Assembly (NCBI RefSeq): GCF_047263945.1
Contig: NZ_JBLAVB010000002.1
Location: forward strand, 558,001-622,000
From: Rhodospirillum sp047263945
GTDB lineage: Bacteria > Pseudomonadota > Alphaproteobacteria > Rhodospirillales > Rhodospirillaceae
Reading direction: 5' to 3'
DNA: 64,000 nucleotides
Below are positions 8,707 through 17,110 of the stretch, piece after piece; position 1 is the first letter of the stretch; each line of letters opens with the position of its first letter. The notes below the pieces were generated by a model. That model was not told where the DNA came from. It worked only from the letters and a program-made list of their open reading frames with translations, and searched no databases. The translations under genes and the position numbers were made by a program.

Positions 8707-9681
8707 TCAGGGGATCAGGACAATTTTGCCCGTGTGTTTGCGCCCCTTGAGTGCGCCGAGCGCCTCGGCGGCGTCCGCCAGGGAATAGGTTGCGCCCACA
8801 TGGGGCTTTAGCTTGCCCTGATCCCACCAGGAGAGGACTTCTGTCAGGGCTGTTCGGACCCGATCCGGCGCGAAGGTGCGATAGCCGCCCCAGTTGAAGC
8901 CAATCACCGAGATATTCTTCACCAAAAGGATATTGGCGGGGGGGGAGGGGACCGTTCCGCTGGCGAACCCAACCACCAATATCCGCCCGTCCGGCGCCGT
9001 GCAGCGGACTGAGGTATCAAAAAGCACTCCGCCCACCGGGTCATAAACCACGTCCACCCCCCGGCCTCCGGTCAGTTCTCGCACCCGGGCCTTCACGTTT
9101 TCCGTCCGGTAATCGAGTCCCTCGTCGGCGCCATGGGCCCGTGCCATGGCCAGTTTGTCCGGTCCGCCTGCGGTGGCGATAACCCGGGCGCCCAGAGCTT
9201 TGGCACATTCGACCGCCGTCAATCCCACACCGCCTGCGGCTCCATGGATCAACACCGTTTCCCCCGGCGCAAGGCGACAGCGATCGGTCAGGCCGAAGTG
9301 GGAGGTGCCATAGGCGATGGGGAAGCCTGCCGCTTCCGCAGTGGGCATGGCTGCAGTCAGGGGATAGACATCCCGGGCCGGGGCAACCACCTGCTCGGCG
9401 AAGCCCCCCCGGTCAAGGATGGCCATCACCCGATCCCCAGGTGCAAGACCGGTCACCTTGGAGCCGACCTCCAGAACCTCGCCGGCGACCTCGAAGCCGG
9501 GGATGAAGGGCGGGGCGGCCTTCACTTGGTAAGTTCCTGCGATGAACAGGGTGTCGGCGAAATTGAGGGCCGTCGCATCGACGCGGATCCGCACCCCATC
9601 CGGGGTCATATCCGGGTCCGGAACGTCCTGAAGGGTGAGATCCTCGAAGGATCCAAGGGCGGTGCAGACCATGGCGCGCAT
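8707..9681 (-). CDS. NADPH:quinone oxidoreductase (zinc-independent MDR family)
   Basis: A 324-residue medium-chain dehydrogenase/reductase of the quinone oxidoreductase type. It has an N-terminal GroES-like fold (PDPDMTPDGVRIRVDATALNFAD, PFIPGFEVAGEV) and a nucleotide-binding domain with VLIHGAAGGVGLTAVECAKALGARVIAT. The zinc-ligand cysteines of alcohol dehydrogenases are absent. It probably reduces quinones or enones using NADPH in the cytoplasm. ATG 9681 was chosen as the family start; the open frame runs much further upstream without homology. It converges on the DinB-like gene. Confidence 0.9.
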   Translation of the reverse strand: MRAMVCTALGSFEDLTLQDVPDPDMTPDGVRIRVDATALNFADTLFIAGTYQVKAAPPFIPGFEVAGEVLEVGSKVTGLAPGDRVMAILDRGGFAEQVVAPARDVYPLTAAMPTAEAAGFPIAYGTSHFGLTDRCRLAPGETVLIHGAAGGVGLTAVECAKALGARVIATAGGPDKLAMARAHGADEGLDYRTENVKARVRELTGGRGVDVVYDPVGGVLFDTSVRCTAPDGRILVVGFASGTVPSPPANILLVKNISVIGFNWGGYRTFAPDRVRTALTEVLSWWDQGKLKPHVGATYSLADAAEALGALKGRKHTGKIVLIP

Positions 9682-9797
9682 GGGGGACTCCGGTTGCCGA
9701 GGAAAGAGAAGAGGGACTGTTGGGCAAGGAAAACTTGATCCTTGCGACGGGATCGCCATGATGCAAGGCGAATCGCCTGCCCGCAAGAGGCGTGGTT

Positions 9798-9830
9798 CTA
9801 GAGTGAAACGGGATCTCAAAGGCACTCTAG
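9798..9830. repeat. CTAGAGTG/CACTCTAG palindrome
   Basis: A short element with perfect 8-bp inverted ends, CTAGAGTG and CACTCTAG, enclosing 17 bases. It sits between the divergent quinone oxidoreductase and SpoU genes and belongs to the CTAGAG family seen elsewhere in the window. Confidence 0.6.
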
Positions 9831-9870
9831 GGTTTTGCAACAAGATCAACCCGGATTTGGAGAAAGGGTC

Positions 9871-10479
9871 ATGGCCGCGAATCGCGGATACTTTGGCATT
9901 GGGGTGGAAGGGGTCAGCAAACCCTATAACCTGGGCAATGTGTTTCGGACGGCCCATGCCTTCGAAGCCAGTTTCGTCTTCACCGTCTCGGCCCATTACA
10001 GCCGAGCGGAAGGGGCGAAGGTGGATACCTCAGATGCCCTGTCCCAGATGCCCTTTTACCAGTTCGATAGCGTAGGTGACATGCTTCTGCCCAAGGGGTG
10101 TCAGGTGGTGGGCATCGAGATCACCGAGGAGGCCATCGAGCTTCCCAGTTTCCGCCATCCCACGAATGCGGTCTATGTCCTGGGCGCCGAACGTCAGGGT
10201 CTGACAGCGGACATGCAGGCACGCTGTACCCATGTGGTGAAGATCCCCATGCGGTTTTCCATTAATTTGGGTATGGCGGGTGCCATCGTCATGTATGATC
10301 GGCTGGTGACGCGGGGGCGGTTTGCGCCCCGTCCAGTGCGGGCAGGGGGGCCAACGGAACCGGCTCCGAAACATGTCCATGGAGCGCCTGCCTTTCGCGT
10401 GCCCGGGGGTGGGTCTATGGAAAAATGGCGCAAACCCGCGCCCATGGCTGAGGTCGCCGAGGCCCGGGCCAAAGATTGA
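9871..10479 (+). CDS. RNA methyltransferase, SpoU/TrmH family
   Basis: About 202 residues. The SPOUT-fold SAM-binding signatures are clear: KPYNLGNVFRTAHAF near the start (motif 1 with the key Asn/Arg), VYVLGAERQGL (motif 2) and IPMRFSINLGMAGAIVMYDR (motif 3). It should 2'-O-methylate a tRNA or rRNA ribose; the target cannot be assigned. ATG 9871 is preceded by GGAGAAAGGG. The C-terminal 45 residues are a Pro/Lys-rich tail beyond the conserved domain. Confidence 0.9.
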   Translation: MAANRGYFGIGVEGVSKPYNLGNVFRTAHAFEASFVFTVSAHYSRAEGAKVDTSDALSQMPFYQFDSVGDMLLPKGCQVVGIEITEEAIELPSFRHPTNAVYVLGAERQGLTADMQARCTHVVKIPMRFSINLGMAGAIVMYDRLVTRGRFAPRPVRAGGPTEPAPKHVHGAPAFRVPGGGSMEKWRKPAPMAEVAEARAKD

Positions 10480-10711
10480 GCCGTCTGTGACCCCCCTTTT
10501 GCGAAAGACGGCAGAGAAAATGCATCTCGGGGCATTGACGGAATCGCTCGCCCCTGATTCCATGGGGCTTCGCCACATCCTGGACATGTTTCCAGGGCAG
10601 AATTTCCAAGGAATCCGGGTGCCCATGGCCCGCGCCGATAATGGTGGTTTCCTGGATTCTCGACGATACATGTTCGTAACGGACGAATTCGAAACGGAGA
10701 GACGGCACGCC

Positions 10712-11266
10712 ATGAAGGCAAGGAAGACAGCCCCGATGGGTTCCGCGCGCGTTTTGGGCGCCCTTGGTGCCCTGACACTGGGCGCCCTGGCCATGTTCGG
10801 TCCGGTCCCCGTCGCCCAGGCTCAGCAGGTGAACACCCTGGGTGTTTCCGGTGACTGGACGGCCTATACCATGATCGAGAACGGCAACAAAGTTTGCTAT
10901 GTGGCTTCCCAGCCCAAGAAGGACGAGGGGAACTACACGGCCAGAGATGAAATCTATGCGTTGGTGACCCATCGACCCGCGCAGAAACAGTTCTATGTGG
11001 TCACCATCTATGCCGGATACCCCTACAAGGAGGGGTCCTCTGTCGAGTTGAGTATTGATCGCACCGATTACCAGTTGTTCACCGAAGGGGAAACGGCCTG
11101 GGCCTCCGATGACATGGACAAGCAGATCGTTACGGCGATGAAGCGGGGGTTGACCATGGTGGTGAAGGGCACGTCCAGCCGGGGCACCGCGACGCGGGAT
11201 ACCTACAGCCTCAAGGGGGTTACCGCTTCCCTGTCGACCATCGATAAGGCTTGTGGCGTGCGGTAA
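10712..11266 (+). CDS. IalB family (invasion-associated locus B) secreted protein
   Basis: About 184 residues with a Sec signal peptide (basic start, hydrophobic ALGALTLGALAMFGPV, cleavage after AQA near residue 30), then the IalB-family fold: GVSGDWTAY, CYVASQPKKDEG, DEIYALVTHRP and a late cysteine in DKACGV. IalB-type proteins are common periplasmic proteins in alphaproteobacteria and their name does not imply virulence here. ATG 10712 has GGAGAG upstream; an in-frame ATG at 10670 is possible. A strong terminator follows. Confidence 0.88.
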   Translation: MKARKTAPMGSARVLGALGALTLGALAMFGPVPVAQAQQVNTLGVSGDWTAYTMIENGNKVCYVASQPKKDEGNYTARDEIYALVTHRPAQKQFYVVTIYAGYPYKEGSSVELSIDRTDYQLFTEGETAWASDDMDKQIVTAMKRGLTMVVKGTSSRGTATRDTYSLKGVTASLSTIDKACGVR

Positions 11267-11287
11267 CCGTGCCCGTTGGAAACAATA

Positions 11288-11333
11288 GAAAAAGACACCC
11301 TCGGCTTCATCAGGTCGACGGGTGTCTTTTTTT
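11288..11333 (+). terminator. Rho-independent terminator of the IalB gene
   Basis: The arms AAAGACACCC (11291-11300) and GGGTGTCTTT (11320-11329) form a 10-bp stem, followed by an uninterrupted T run. It lies 25 bases after the stop. Confidence 0.9.
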
Positions 11334-11338
11334 GTTCG

Positions 11339-11390
11339 CTAGAGTGCCTTCGAGCGAGAGCAAGCTCGGCCATTTCTTGGTCCACTCGAT
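11339..11390. repeat. CTAGAGTGCCTTCGAG repeat
   Basis: CTAGAGTGCCTTCGAGCGAGAG followed by CAAGCTCGGCC gives a partly palindromic segment. The first 17 bases match the element next to the 138-bp repeat at 3439. Confidence 0.5.
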
Positions 11391-11406
11391 GCTCAACCTG
11401 TTGAAT

Positions 11407-11460
11407 CTAGATCAAATTACCCGACTTAAATCGGTTCCGATTTAAGTCGGTTTGATCTAG
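11407..11460. repeat. Long palindrome supplying the thiolase stop codon
   Basis: CTAGATCAAA at the left pairs with TTTGATCTAG at the right, and inside them CCGACTTAAATCGG pairs with CCGATTTAAGTCGG around a two-base loop, with a 4-base bulge on one side. Read on the minus strand, the TAG in the right end is the stop codon of the thiolase gene, and the hairpin would lie directly in its 3' untranslated RNA. Confidence 0.8.
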
Positions 11461-12584
11461 AAGGACACACTTTCGAACAGAGCGGCAAGGCCCAGTCCGC
11501 CTGCGGCAGACAGTAGGGCGAGTCCCCTTTGGCCTGTCGGTGCGCCCTTGAAATCATGGAACAATCGGGTGACCAGGATGGCGCCCGAGGCCCCATAGGG
11601 ATGTCCCAAGGCGAGGGCGCCCCCGCCTGGACAGACGATGTCCTCAGGGAGTCCGAGGTCATCCAGGCAAGCCAGGGTCTGTCCGGCGAAGGCTTCGTTG
11701 AATTCCACAGATGATAGGGCCGACAGATCAAGCTTCCGCGCTGCGGAAACGGCTCCCAGGCCCGGAAGGGCCGGGTCCACTCCACCCGCCGTAGCGTCAA
11801 GGAAGCGCAAGCCCCGAGCCTTGCCCCGCTGCTCGCAGGCAAAGGCGGCATCCACCACCAGCACAGCGGCAGCGGCGTCGTTGGTGGTGCAGGCATTGCC
11901 CACGGTCACCGTGCCGCCAGGACTCAGCGGCTTCAGGCGCGCCAGCCGCGCCGGAGTCAAGCCCGGACGCGGCCCCTCGTCCCGTTCTTCCACCCCGAAG
12001 ATGGAGACCAATTCGCCGTCGAACCGACCGGAGGCCTGGGCGGCCAAGGCCTTTTCATGGCTGCGCGCCGCATAGCGGTCCTGGCGGTCCCGCGAGATCT
12101 GTCGGGCCTGGGCCAGGGCTTCGGCACCCTCCACCATGGTGGGGTCCCCATGGCCCCCGCCGGAGAAGGGGGCTTGGGCGGAGAAGCGGGGGAGATCCAG
12201 GGGGGTTGCGGGGCGCTCCACACGCCATGGGCTGGTACTGGTGCTTTCCACGCCCCCGGCGAGGATGGCCTTCGCGGCGCCTGCCTTGATTTTCCAGCAG
12301 GCCTGGACAATCGCCTCCAGGCCTGAGGCGCATTGGCGGTCGACGGTCACCGCAGGCAGGGAAACGGGCAGACCGGCTTCCAGGGCACAGCCCCGGGCGG
12401 CATTGCCCCCTTGCAAGACATTGCCCAGGATGACCTCATCCAGCATATCGGGCGAGAGGCCCCCATCAGCCAGGGTGGCACGCAGAACCGGCGCGGCCAG
12501 CTGGGCCGCGTTGCGATTCCGGAACAACCCTCCCGTGCGTCCGACGGCCGACCGTCGGGCGGCGATAAGGATGGGGTCTCCCAT
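11457..12584 (-). CDS. Thiolase-family acyltransferase (acetyl-CoA acetyltransferase-like)
   Basis: A 375-residue thiolase-fold protein. The nucleophile cysteine is Cys85 in DRQCASGLEA; NEAFAGQ and GGALALGHPYGASGA (His328) are intact. The second catalytic cysteine, usually in a C-x-G-G-G motif near the C-terminus, is absent: the matching segment reads LSAAGG with Ser359 in its place. Activity could therefore be altered. The family condenses or cleaves acyl-CoAs. It is the last gene of the minus-strand run beginning with gshB, 16 bases after bioY. Confidence 0.87.
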   Translation of the reverse strand: MGDPILIAARRSAVGRTGGLFRNRNAAQLAAPVLRATLADGGLSPDMLDEVILGNVLQGGNAARGCALEAGLPVSLPAVTVDRQCASGLEAIVQACWKIKAGAAKAILAGGVESTSTSPWRVERPATPLDLPRFSAQAPFSGGGHGDPTMVEGAEALAQARQISRDRQDRYAARSHEKALAAQASGRFDGELVSIFGVEERDEGPRPGLTPARLARLKPLSPGGTVTVGNACTTNDAAAAVLVVDAAFACEQRGKARGLRFLDATAGGVDPALPGLGAVSAARKLDLSALSSVEFNEAFAGQTLACLDDLGLPEDIVCPGGGALALGHPYGASGAILVTRLFHDFKGAPTGQRGLALLSAAGGLGLAALFESVSF

Positions 12585-12600
12585 GGCCCCGATCTACAGG

Positions 12601-13155
12601 CTAACGGGTGCTACTCACCAAGGCAGGGTAGCCCCGGTGCACGGTGGCGGAAACGAGACCAGCGACCAGGGCCTTGATGGCGCCGCCGGGTAAGAAGTAC
12701 ACCGTCGATGCGAGAACGGCCGATAGGGAACTGTCGGTGATGGCCACCCAGTAGGGGATACCAAAGGCATAAAGGACGATGATCCCCCCAAGAACGCAGG
12801 AGACGATGGACCAAAAGACGCTGGTGGGGTGTCCGAAGCGGGCGACCAGCCAACCGGTGGCCATCGCGGCGAAGGGAAAACCAATCAAGAAGCCGCCGGT
12901 GGGACCGGCGAAGATCCCCAGGCCACCCCGCCCGCCCGCCAGAAGGGGCAGACCCAGGGCCACGAGCAGAACGAAAATCACCATGGCGCCGAAACCACGT
13001 CGGGCGCCCAGGATAGCTCCGGCAAGCATGCATCCCATGGACTGGGCGGTGATGGGGACGCCCAGCGGCAGGGTGAACTTGGGCAGCAGGCCCAGGGCGG
13101 CCATCACGGCGGCGAAAAGGCCCATCAGGACAAGGTCACGGGTGGAGAGCGACAT
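12601..13155 (-). CDS. bioY: Biotin transporter substrate-binding component BioY
   Basis: A 184-residue multi-pass membrane protein matching the ECF S-component BioY: TRDLVLMGLFAAVMAALGL, LGVPITAQSMGCMLAGAILGARRG, and the GPTGGFLIGFPFAA motif typical of BioY. It captures biotin and works with the BioM ATPase and BioN scaffold encoded directly upstream. ATG 13155 was preferred; the frame extends upstream over the bioN end. The thiolase gene follows after 16 bases. Confidence 0.93.
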   Translation of the reverse strand: MSLSTRDLVLMGLFAAVMAALGLLPKFTLPLGVPITAQSMGCMLAGAILGARRGFGAMVIFVLLVALGLPLLAGGRGGLGIFAGPTGGFLIGFPFAAMATGWLVARFGHPTSVFWSIVSCVLGGIIVLYAFGIPYWVAITDSSLSAVLASTVYFLPGGAIKALVAGLVSATVHRGYPALVSSTR

Positions 13156-13225
13156 GGAGTGTTCCTTCGGATGGCGCTGAAACGTATGAGTCAGGTGATG
13201 CTCCGCCAGTATGGACAGCCTGGAT

Positions 13226-13885
13226 CTATCCGTCCACTCGGCCGTCTGGCTGAGGCTCGGCATGGGCCTCGGAATGGGCCTCGATCACCACGTCCAGGCC
13301 GCGGGCCTCCACGGCCTCTGCCACTTGGTCGGCCATGCGCAGGGCACGGATGACCAGGGGGACAGCCATGGCGAACCAAGCCCGTTCCCGGCCCCGGGCA
13401 ATCATGGCCTCCTTGGTTTCTTGAGCCAAGGCCATCAATACGGGAATGAAACGGATTGTCAAGGTCAGGGCAAAGGCCAGGGCCTGGGGCTGTACGCCCA
13501 GGTGGCGGAGGGGGGTCAGGATTCGCTCCAGGGTTTCCATCAAGGCCGAAAGCGGCGTGGTGAAGGTGACCAGAGAGGCGCCCAGGATCAAGGTGATCAG
13601 GCGCGCAGTGACCTCCATGGCGGAGGCCCATCCAGCGAGCCAGGCCTGACTCCCGGCGATCAGTGCGAGAAAGAAGGCCATCGCGCGGATTTGCGCCCAA
13701 CCCCGCCCCCATCCCAGACCACAGACGGGGTATGCGAGGAAGGCGAGGGCCGCGCATGCCCCCAGGATCCAGGGAGACGCCACAAAAAACAGCCCGGTGC
13801 CCAGGGCGGCGAGGGCGAGCAGTTTCCACCCCGCAGGCGTCCGGTGGAGGAGGGAGGCTCCAGGGACATGCATCGCTGCGATCAT
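13226..13885 (-). CDS. bioN: ECF transporter transmembrane component (EcfT/BioN)
   Basis: A 219-residue CbiQ/EcfT-type membrane protein with about five membrane segments in the first half. The two Ala-Arg-Gly coupling motifs are visible, in KEAMIARGRERAW and AVEARGLDVV, which contact the ATPase. With BioM and BioY on either side it forms a biotin energy-coupling-factor transporter. The last about 20 residues are His/Glu-rich (EAHSEAHAEPQ), an odd tail. It starts 19 bases after the bioM stop. Confidence 0.92.
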   Translation of the reverse strand: MIAAMHVPGASLLHRTPAGWKLLALAALGTGLFFVASPWILGACAALAFLAYPVCGLGWGRGWAQIRAMAFFLALIAGSQAWLAGWASAMEVTARLITLILGASLVTFTTPLSALMETLERILTPLRHLGVQPQALAFALTLTIRFIPVLMALAQETKEAMIARGRERAWFAMAVPLVIRALRMADQVAEAVEARGLDVVIEAHSEAHAEPQPDGRVDG

Positions 13886-13904
13886 TGCACCGGTTCCTGC
13901 CGGG

Positions 13905-14627
13905 TCACTGGAGGTGCTCCCGCTCGGTCACCAGGGCTTCGTAGAAGGCGATGGCCGTTTCCGGGGGGGCATCCTGGATGATCTGGCCCTGGTCGACCAC
14001 CAGCACCCGGTCGAAACCGGCCAGTTGCGTCAAATCATGGGTGGCGAGGATGACCCGTTGCGGGAGCTCGGCGATCAGACGGCGAAACAGGCGGGCGCCT
14101 GCGAGATCCAACATGGTGGTTGGCTCATCCATCACCAGGATCGCCGGATCCATGGCCACGACGGCGGCCAGGGCCAGCCGCTGTTTTTCCCCCCCGGACA
14201 GGAGATAGGCGGGGCGGTCCTCGAACCCTTTGAGTCCGAAACGATGCAGGGATTCTCTGGCCTTTCTGTCGGTTTCGTCCTTGCCCAACTTCAAGGGTTT
14301 CAGGCCGAAGGCGACATCTTCCAGGGGGGTGGGCATGACGATCTGCGCGTCGGCGCTTTGGAACAGAAAGCCAACCTTGCGGCGGACGGCCCGTTTGTCC
14401 TTGGGGAGCGCGAGACCGTCCACACGGACGGATCCCTCTGCCGGCGTGGTCAGGCCATTAATCAGTCGGATCAGGGTGCTTTTGCCTGCTCCATTGGGGC
14501 CGATCACGCCAATTCTCTGCTCCGTCAGGGTCAGGGAAATGTCGGTCAGAAGGGCGCGCCCGGTTTCGGCCCGGACCGTGACCCGGTCCAGGACAATCCC
14601 GTCGCCGACGGGAGGCGATGCGGTCAT
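13905..14627 (-). CDS. bioM: ECF transporter ATPase (BioM)
   Basis: A 240-residue ABC ATPase with Walker A GPNGAGKST (about residue 41), the Q-loop segment GFLFQSADAQIVM typical of ECF/cobalt-type ATPases, signature LSGGEKQRLALA and Walker B ILVMDEPT. It powers biotin uptake with BioN and BioY. Its ATG overlaps the stop of the upstream MaoC-like gene by four bases, so the two are translationally coupled. Confidence 0.93.
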   Translation of the reverse strand: MTASPPVGDGIVLDRVTVRAETGRALLTDISLTLTEQRIGVIGPNGAGKSTLIRLINGLTTPAEGSVRVDGLALPKDKRAVRRKVGFLFQSADAQIVMPTPLEDVAFGLKPLKLGKDETDRKARESLHRFGLKGFEDRPAYLLSGGEKQRLALAAVVAMDPAILVMDEPTTMLDLAGARLFRRLIAELPQRVILATHDLTQLAGFDRVLVVDQGQIIQDAPPETAIAFYEALVTEREHLQ

Positions 14628-15070
14628 GGGGTTTCCTCAAGCAGGCTGGTGAAGCGTCCGGTAAGAACGGGACCCTCTGGAACCCGGTCGCAATGGAGCA
14701 CCGCATCCACCACCACCAGGCAGCGGCCCGGTCTGGCGGTGCGGCGTGCCACCTCCCGTGCCGTGGCGCCCAGTCTGCCACCTACGGGGGCAGGACGAAG
14801 GAAGCGGACCGTCTCATAGGATCGCTGCCAACTGCGGGTTCCCGGCGGATAACCCAGGGCCCGTCCCAGCTCCGCTACCAGGACGGACAGGAGGAAGGCG
14901 CCGGGCAAGACGGTTCCTCCCCCCGGCACCCCTTCCCGGGCCGCACGGTCCGGGTCAACGTGGATCCACTGGTCGTCCCCGGTGAGGTCGCGAAAGGCAT
15001 CCGCGTCCGCCTGGGAGGTTTCCCGCCAAAGGAGGGGAGGCGCCGTGGAGAGGGCTGGGGGTCCGCTCAC
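14624..15070 (-). CDS. MaoC-like acyl dehydratase/hydratase
   Basis: About 148 residues of hot-dog fold. The hydratase motif appears as FRDLTGDDQWIHVDPDRAA followed by VLPGAFLLSVLVAELG, giving the catalytic Asp and His of the MaoC/R-specific enoyl-CoA hydratase family. The substrate is unknown. The start is placed at GTG 15070, eight bases after the gshB stop; an in-frame upstream ATG at 15118 would overlap gshB. It overlaps bioM by four bases, an unusual coupling of a lipid-type enzyme to biotin uptake. Confidence 0.75.
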   Translation of the reverse strand: MSGPPALSTAPPLLWRETSQADADAFRDLTGDDQWIHVDPDRAAREGVPGGGTVLPGAFLLSVLVAELGRALGYPPGTRSWQRSYETVRFLRPAPVGGRLGATAREVARRTARPGRCLVVVDAVLHCDRVPEGPVLTGRFTSLLEETP

Positions 15071-15077
15071 GGAAGGC

Positions 15078-16028
15078 TCACAGGCGCCCTTCGATGGCGT
15101 CCCAGATATCCTCCTCAATCGATATGTTATCGAATCGGTCGATTTCCTGGATGCCAGTGGGGGAGGTCACGTTGATTTCCGTCAGCACGTCGCCGATGAC
15201 GTCGATCCCCACGAAGATCAGGCCCTTTTCCTTCAGGGTGGGGCCGATGGCCTCGCAGATCTCCCGGTCACGCGGGGTCAGGGGGCATTTTTCCGGTCGC
15301 CCACCCACATGCATGTTGGAGCGCGATTCCCCGGCGGCGGGCACCCGGTTGACGGCACCAACGGGCTTGCCATCCACCAGAATAATGCGTTTGTCGCCCG
15401 CGCGTACCGCAGGCATATAGCGCTGGATCATCAGGGGTTCCCGCCCGATGGAAGCGCGGAACATTTCCAACAGGGAGTTCAGGTTCTCGTCGCCGGGCTT
15501 GAGGTGGAACACGCCCGCGCCGCCATTGCCGAACAGGGGCTTGACGATGATGTCCTGGTGTTCCTCGCGGAAGGCATCAATGGCCGCCTTGTCGCTGGTG
15601 ATCAGGGTTGGCGGCATCAACTCGGGCCAGCGGGTGACGAACAGCTTTTCCGGGGCATTGCGCACTTCCCGGGGGTCATTGACCACCAGGGTTTGCGGGT
15701 GGATATGCTCCAGCAGATGGGTGGCGGTGATGTACCCCATGTCGAAGGGGGGATCCTGGCGCATCAGGACCACGTCTACCGATCCCAGATCGATGACTTC
15801 GGGCGCGCCGAAAGTGAAGTGGTTGCCCGGTTCCCGACGCAGGATCAAGGGATGGGCCTGGGCCGTCAGGCGGCCATCTTGGAAGGCCAGGGCCGTGGGC
15901 AGATAGTGGAACAGGTCGTGGCCGCGCCGCTGGGCTTCGAGGCCCAGGGCGAAACTGCTGTCGCCGTTGATGTCGATGGATTGGATGGGATCCATCTGGA
16001 TCGCCACCACTTTGGAAGAGCTGGTCAT
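15078..16028 (-). CDS. gshB: Glutathione synthetase
   Basis: A 316-residue GshB with the usual N-terminal domain (IQMDPIQSIDINGDSSFALGLEAQ), the MRQDPPFDMGYI motif and an ATP-grasp domain (IIVKPLFGNGGAGVF; RYMPAVRAGDKRIILVDG; FVGIDVIGDVLTEINVTSPTG). It joins gamma-glutamylcysteine to glycine using ATP in the cytoplasm. Length is normal for the family. It heads the minus-strand run continuing with the MaoC-like gene and bioMNY. Confidence 0.97.
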   Translation of the reverse strand: MTSSSKVVAIQMDPIQSIDINGDSSFALGLEAQRRGHDLFHYLPTALAFQDGRLTAQAHPLILRREPGNHFTFGAPEVIDLGSVDVVLMRQDPPFDMGYITATHLLEHIHPQTLVVNDPREVRNAPEKLFVTRWPELMPPTLITSDKAAIDAFREEHQDIIVKPLFGNGGAGVFHLKPGDENLNSLLEMFRASIGREPLMIQRYMPAVRAGDKRIILVDGKPVGAVNRVPAAGESRSNMHVGGRPEKCPLTPRDREICEAIGPTLKEKGLIFVGIDVIGDVLTEINVTSPTGIQEIDRFDNISIEEDIWDAIEGRL

Positions 16029-16112
16029 GGAGTCGGTATTCCGCGCCTGAGGGGGCAGACCACCAGAAGACGGTCAAGCCCGGATCGTTAAGGGTGTTTC
16101 CTTGTCGCTACC

Positions 16113-16991
16113 CTATCGCAGCCTTTGGCGCAACTCCCGGACCACCAGATCGACCCTTTGCCGGTCCGGACCCTGGGGAGCTATCTCCAGGAAATGGTCA
16201 AGCGCGGCCACGGCTTCGGGCAGGTCACCCAGGCGCAAATGGATCAATCCCTTTTCTCGCCAAAGGGTCGGGTCGTCCGGGCAAATCAACCGCAGACTTT
16301 CCACCCGGGACAGGGCTCCCGGGGCATCCCCCTTTTCCAACAAGCGCATTTTGGCGTTGTTGCGCAGGCGGGTGAGCATTGCGCGGTTTGAGACGGGTTG
16401 GTAATGGTCCCGTTCCAGCTCTGCTGCGGGACCCAGGATGGCCTTGAGCAGCAGGCGCAGGGCCGGTGTGGGCATGTCTTGGCCGTCATGGAAGGGGTCG
16501 AGGATCATCCGCTCACCCCCCACTTCCAGACGGGTGAGGAAATGGCCGGGGAAATCCAGGCCGGTCATGCCCCAGTCCTGAGAGCGGGCCAAGTCGATAT
16601 AGAGGATGCCCATGGCGATGGGCAGACCCATGCGCCGGTCCAGAACCCGGATGAAATCGCTGTTGTCCAAGTCTTCGTAGGTTTCCATGTCGCCATGGAA
16701 CCCGGCGGAGTCGACCAGGACGGCGCGCAGGGCTGCAGCCCGCCTGCCAATCTCCGGGTCTTCGTCCAGCTTTGCCACCTGCTCGGCGAGTTGGCCCCGC
16801 AGGTCGACCAAGATGGCGCGGTACTTGGGGAGCTCCGCACCCGGATTGTCGATGGCGGACAGCAGAAGGGCCGCCTCTGCCAAGTCGATTTCGTCGTCGG
16901 GGAGGGCTCCCATATGGGCCAGGGCCGCGTGGACCGACTCGTCTGCCGTGCGGCTTTGAGCCGACTTGGTCTCTTTTCGGTCGTCCATCAT
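16113..16991 (-). CDS. SirB1/transglutaminase-like protein with TPR-like C-terminus
   Basis: A 292-residue protein of the SirB1 family. The transglutaminase-like core shows NSDFIRVLDRRMGLPIAMGILYIDLA, GLDFPGHFLTRLEVGGERMILDPFHDG, and NRAMLTRLRNNAKMRLLEKGD. The C-terminus resembles tetratricopeptide repeats (ICPDDPTLWREKGLIHLRLGDL, EAVAALDHFLEI). The catalytic Cys of true transglutaminases is not evident, and the biological role is unknown. AAAGG precedes the tandem ATGs. It lies 84 bases upstream of gshB on the same strand. Confidence 0.88.
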   Translation of the reverse strand: MMDDRKETKSAQSRTADESVHAALAHMGALPDDEIDLAEAALLLSAIDNPGAELPKYRAILVDLRGQLAEQVAKLDEDPEIGRRAAALRAVLVDSAGFHGDMETYEDLDNSDFIRVLDRRMGLPIAMGILYIDLARSQDWGMTGLDFPGHFLTRLEVGGERMILDPFHDGQDMPTPALRLLLKAILGPAAELERDHYQPVSNRAMLTRLRNNAKMRLLEKGDAPGALSRVESLRLICPDDPTLWREKGLIHLRLGDLPEAVAALDHFLEIAPQGPDRQRVDLVVRELRQRLR

Positions 16992-17110
16992 CGCAAACCT
17001 TTCTTCTCACCCCAGAAATAGTTAGGACCGACGTGTGGACCCAATTTTCAGGCTCCACAAATCATTGATCCCCGATGAAATCGCTGAACCCTGTCCGCTT
17101 GTTCTGCCGA

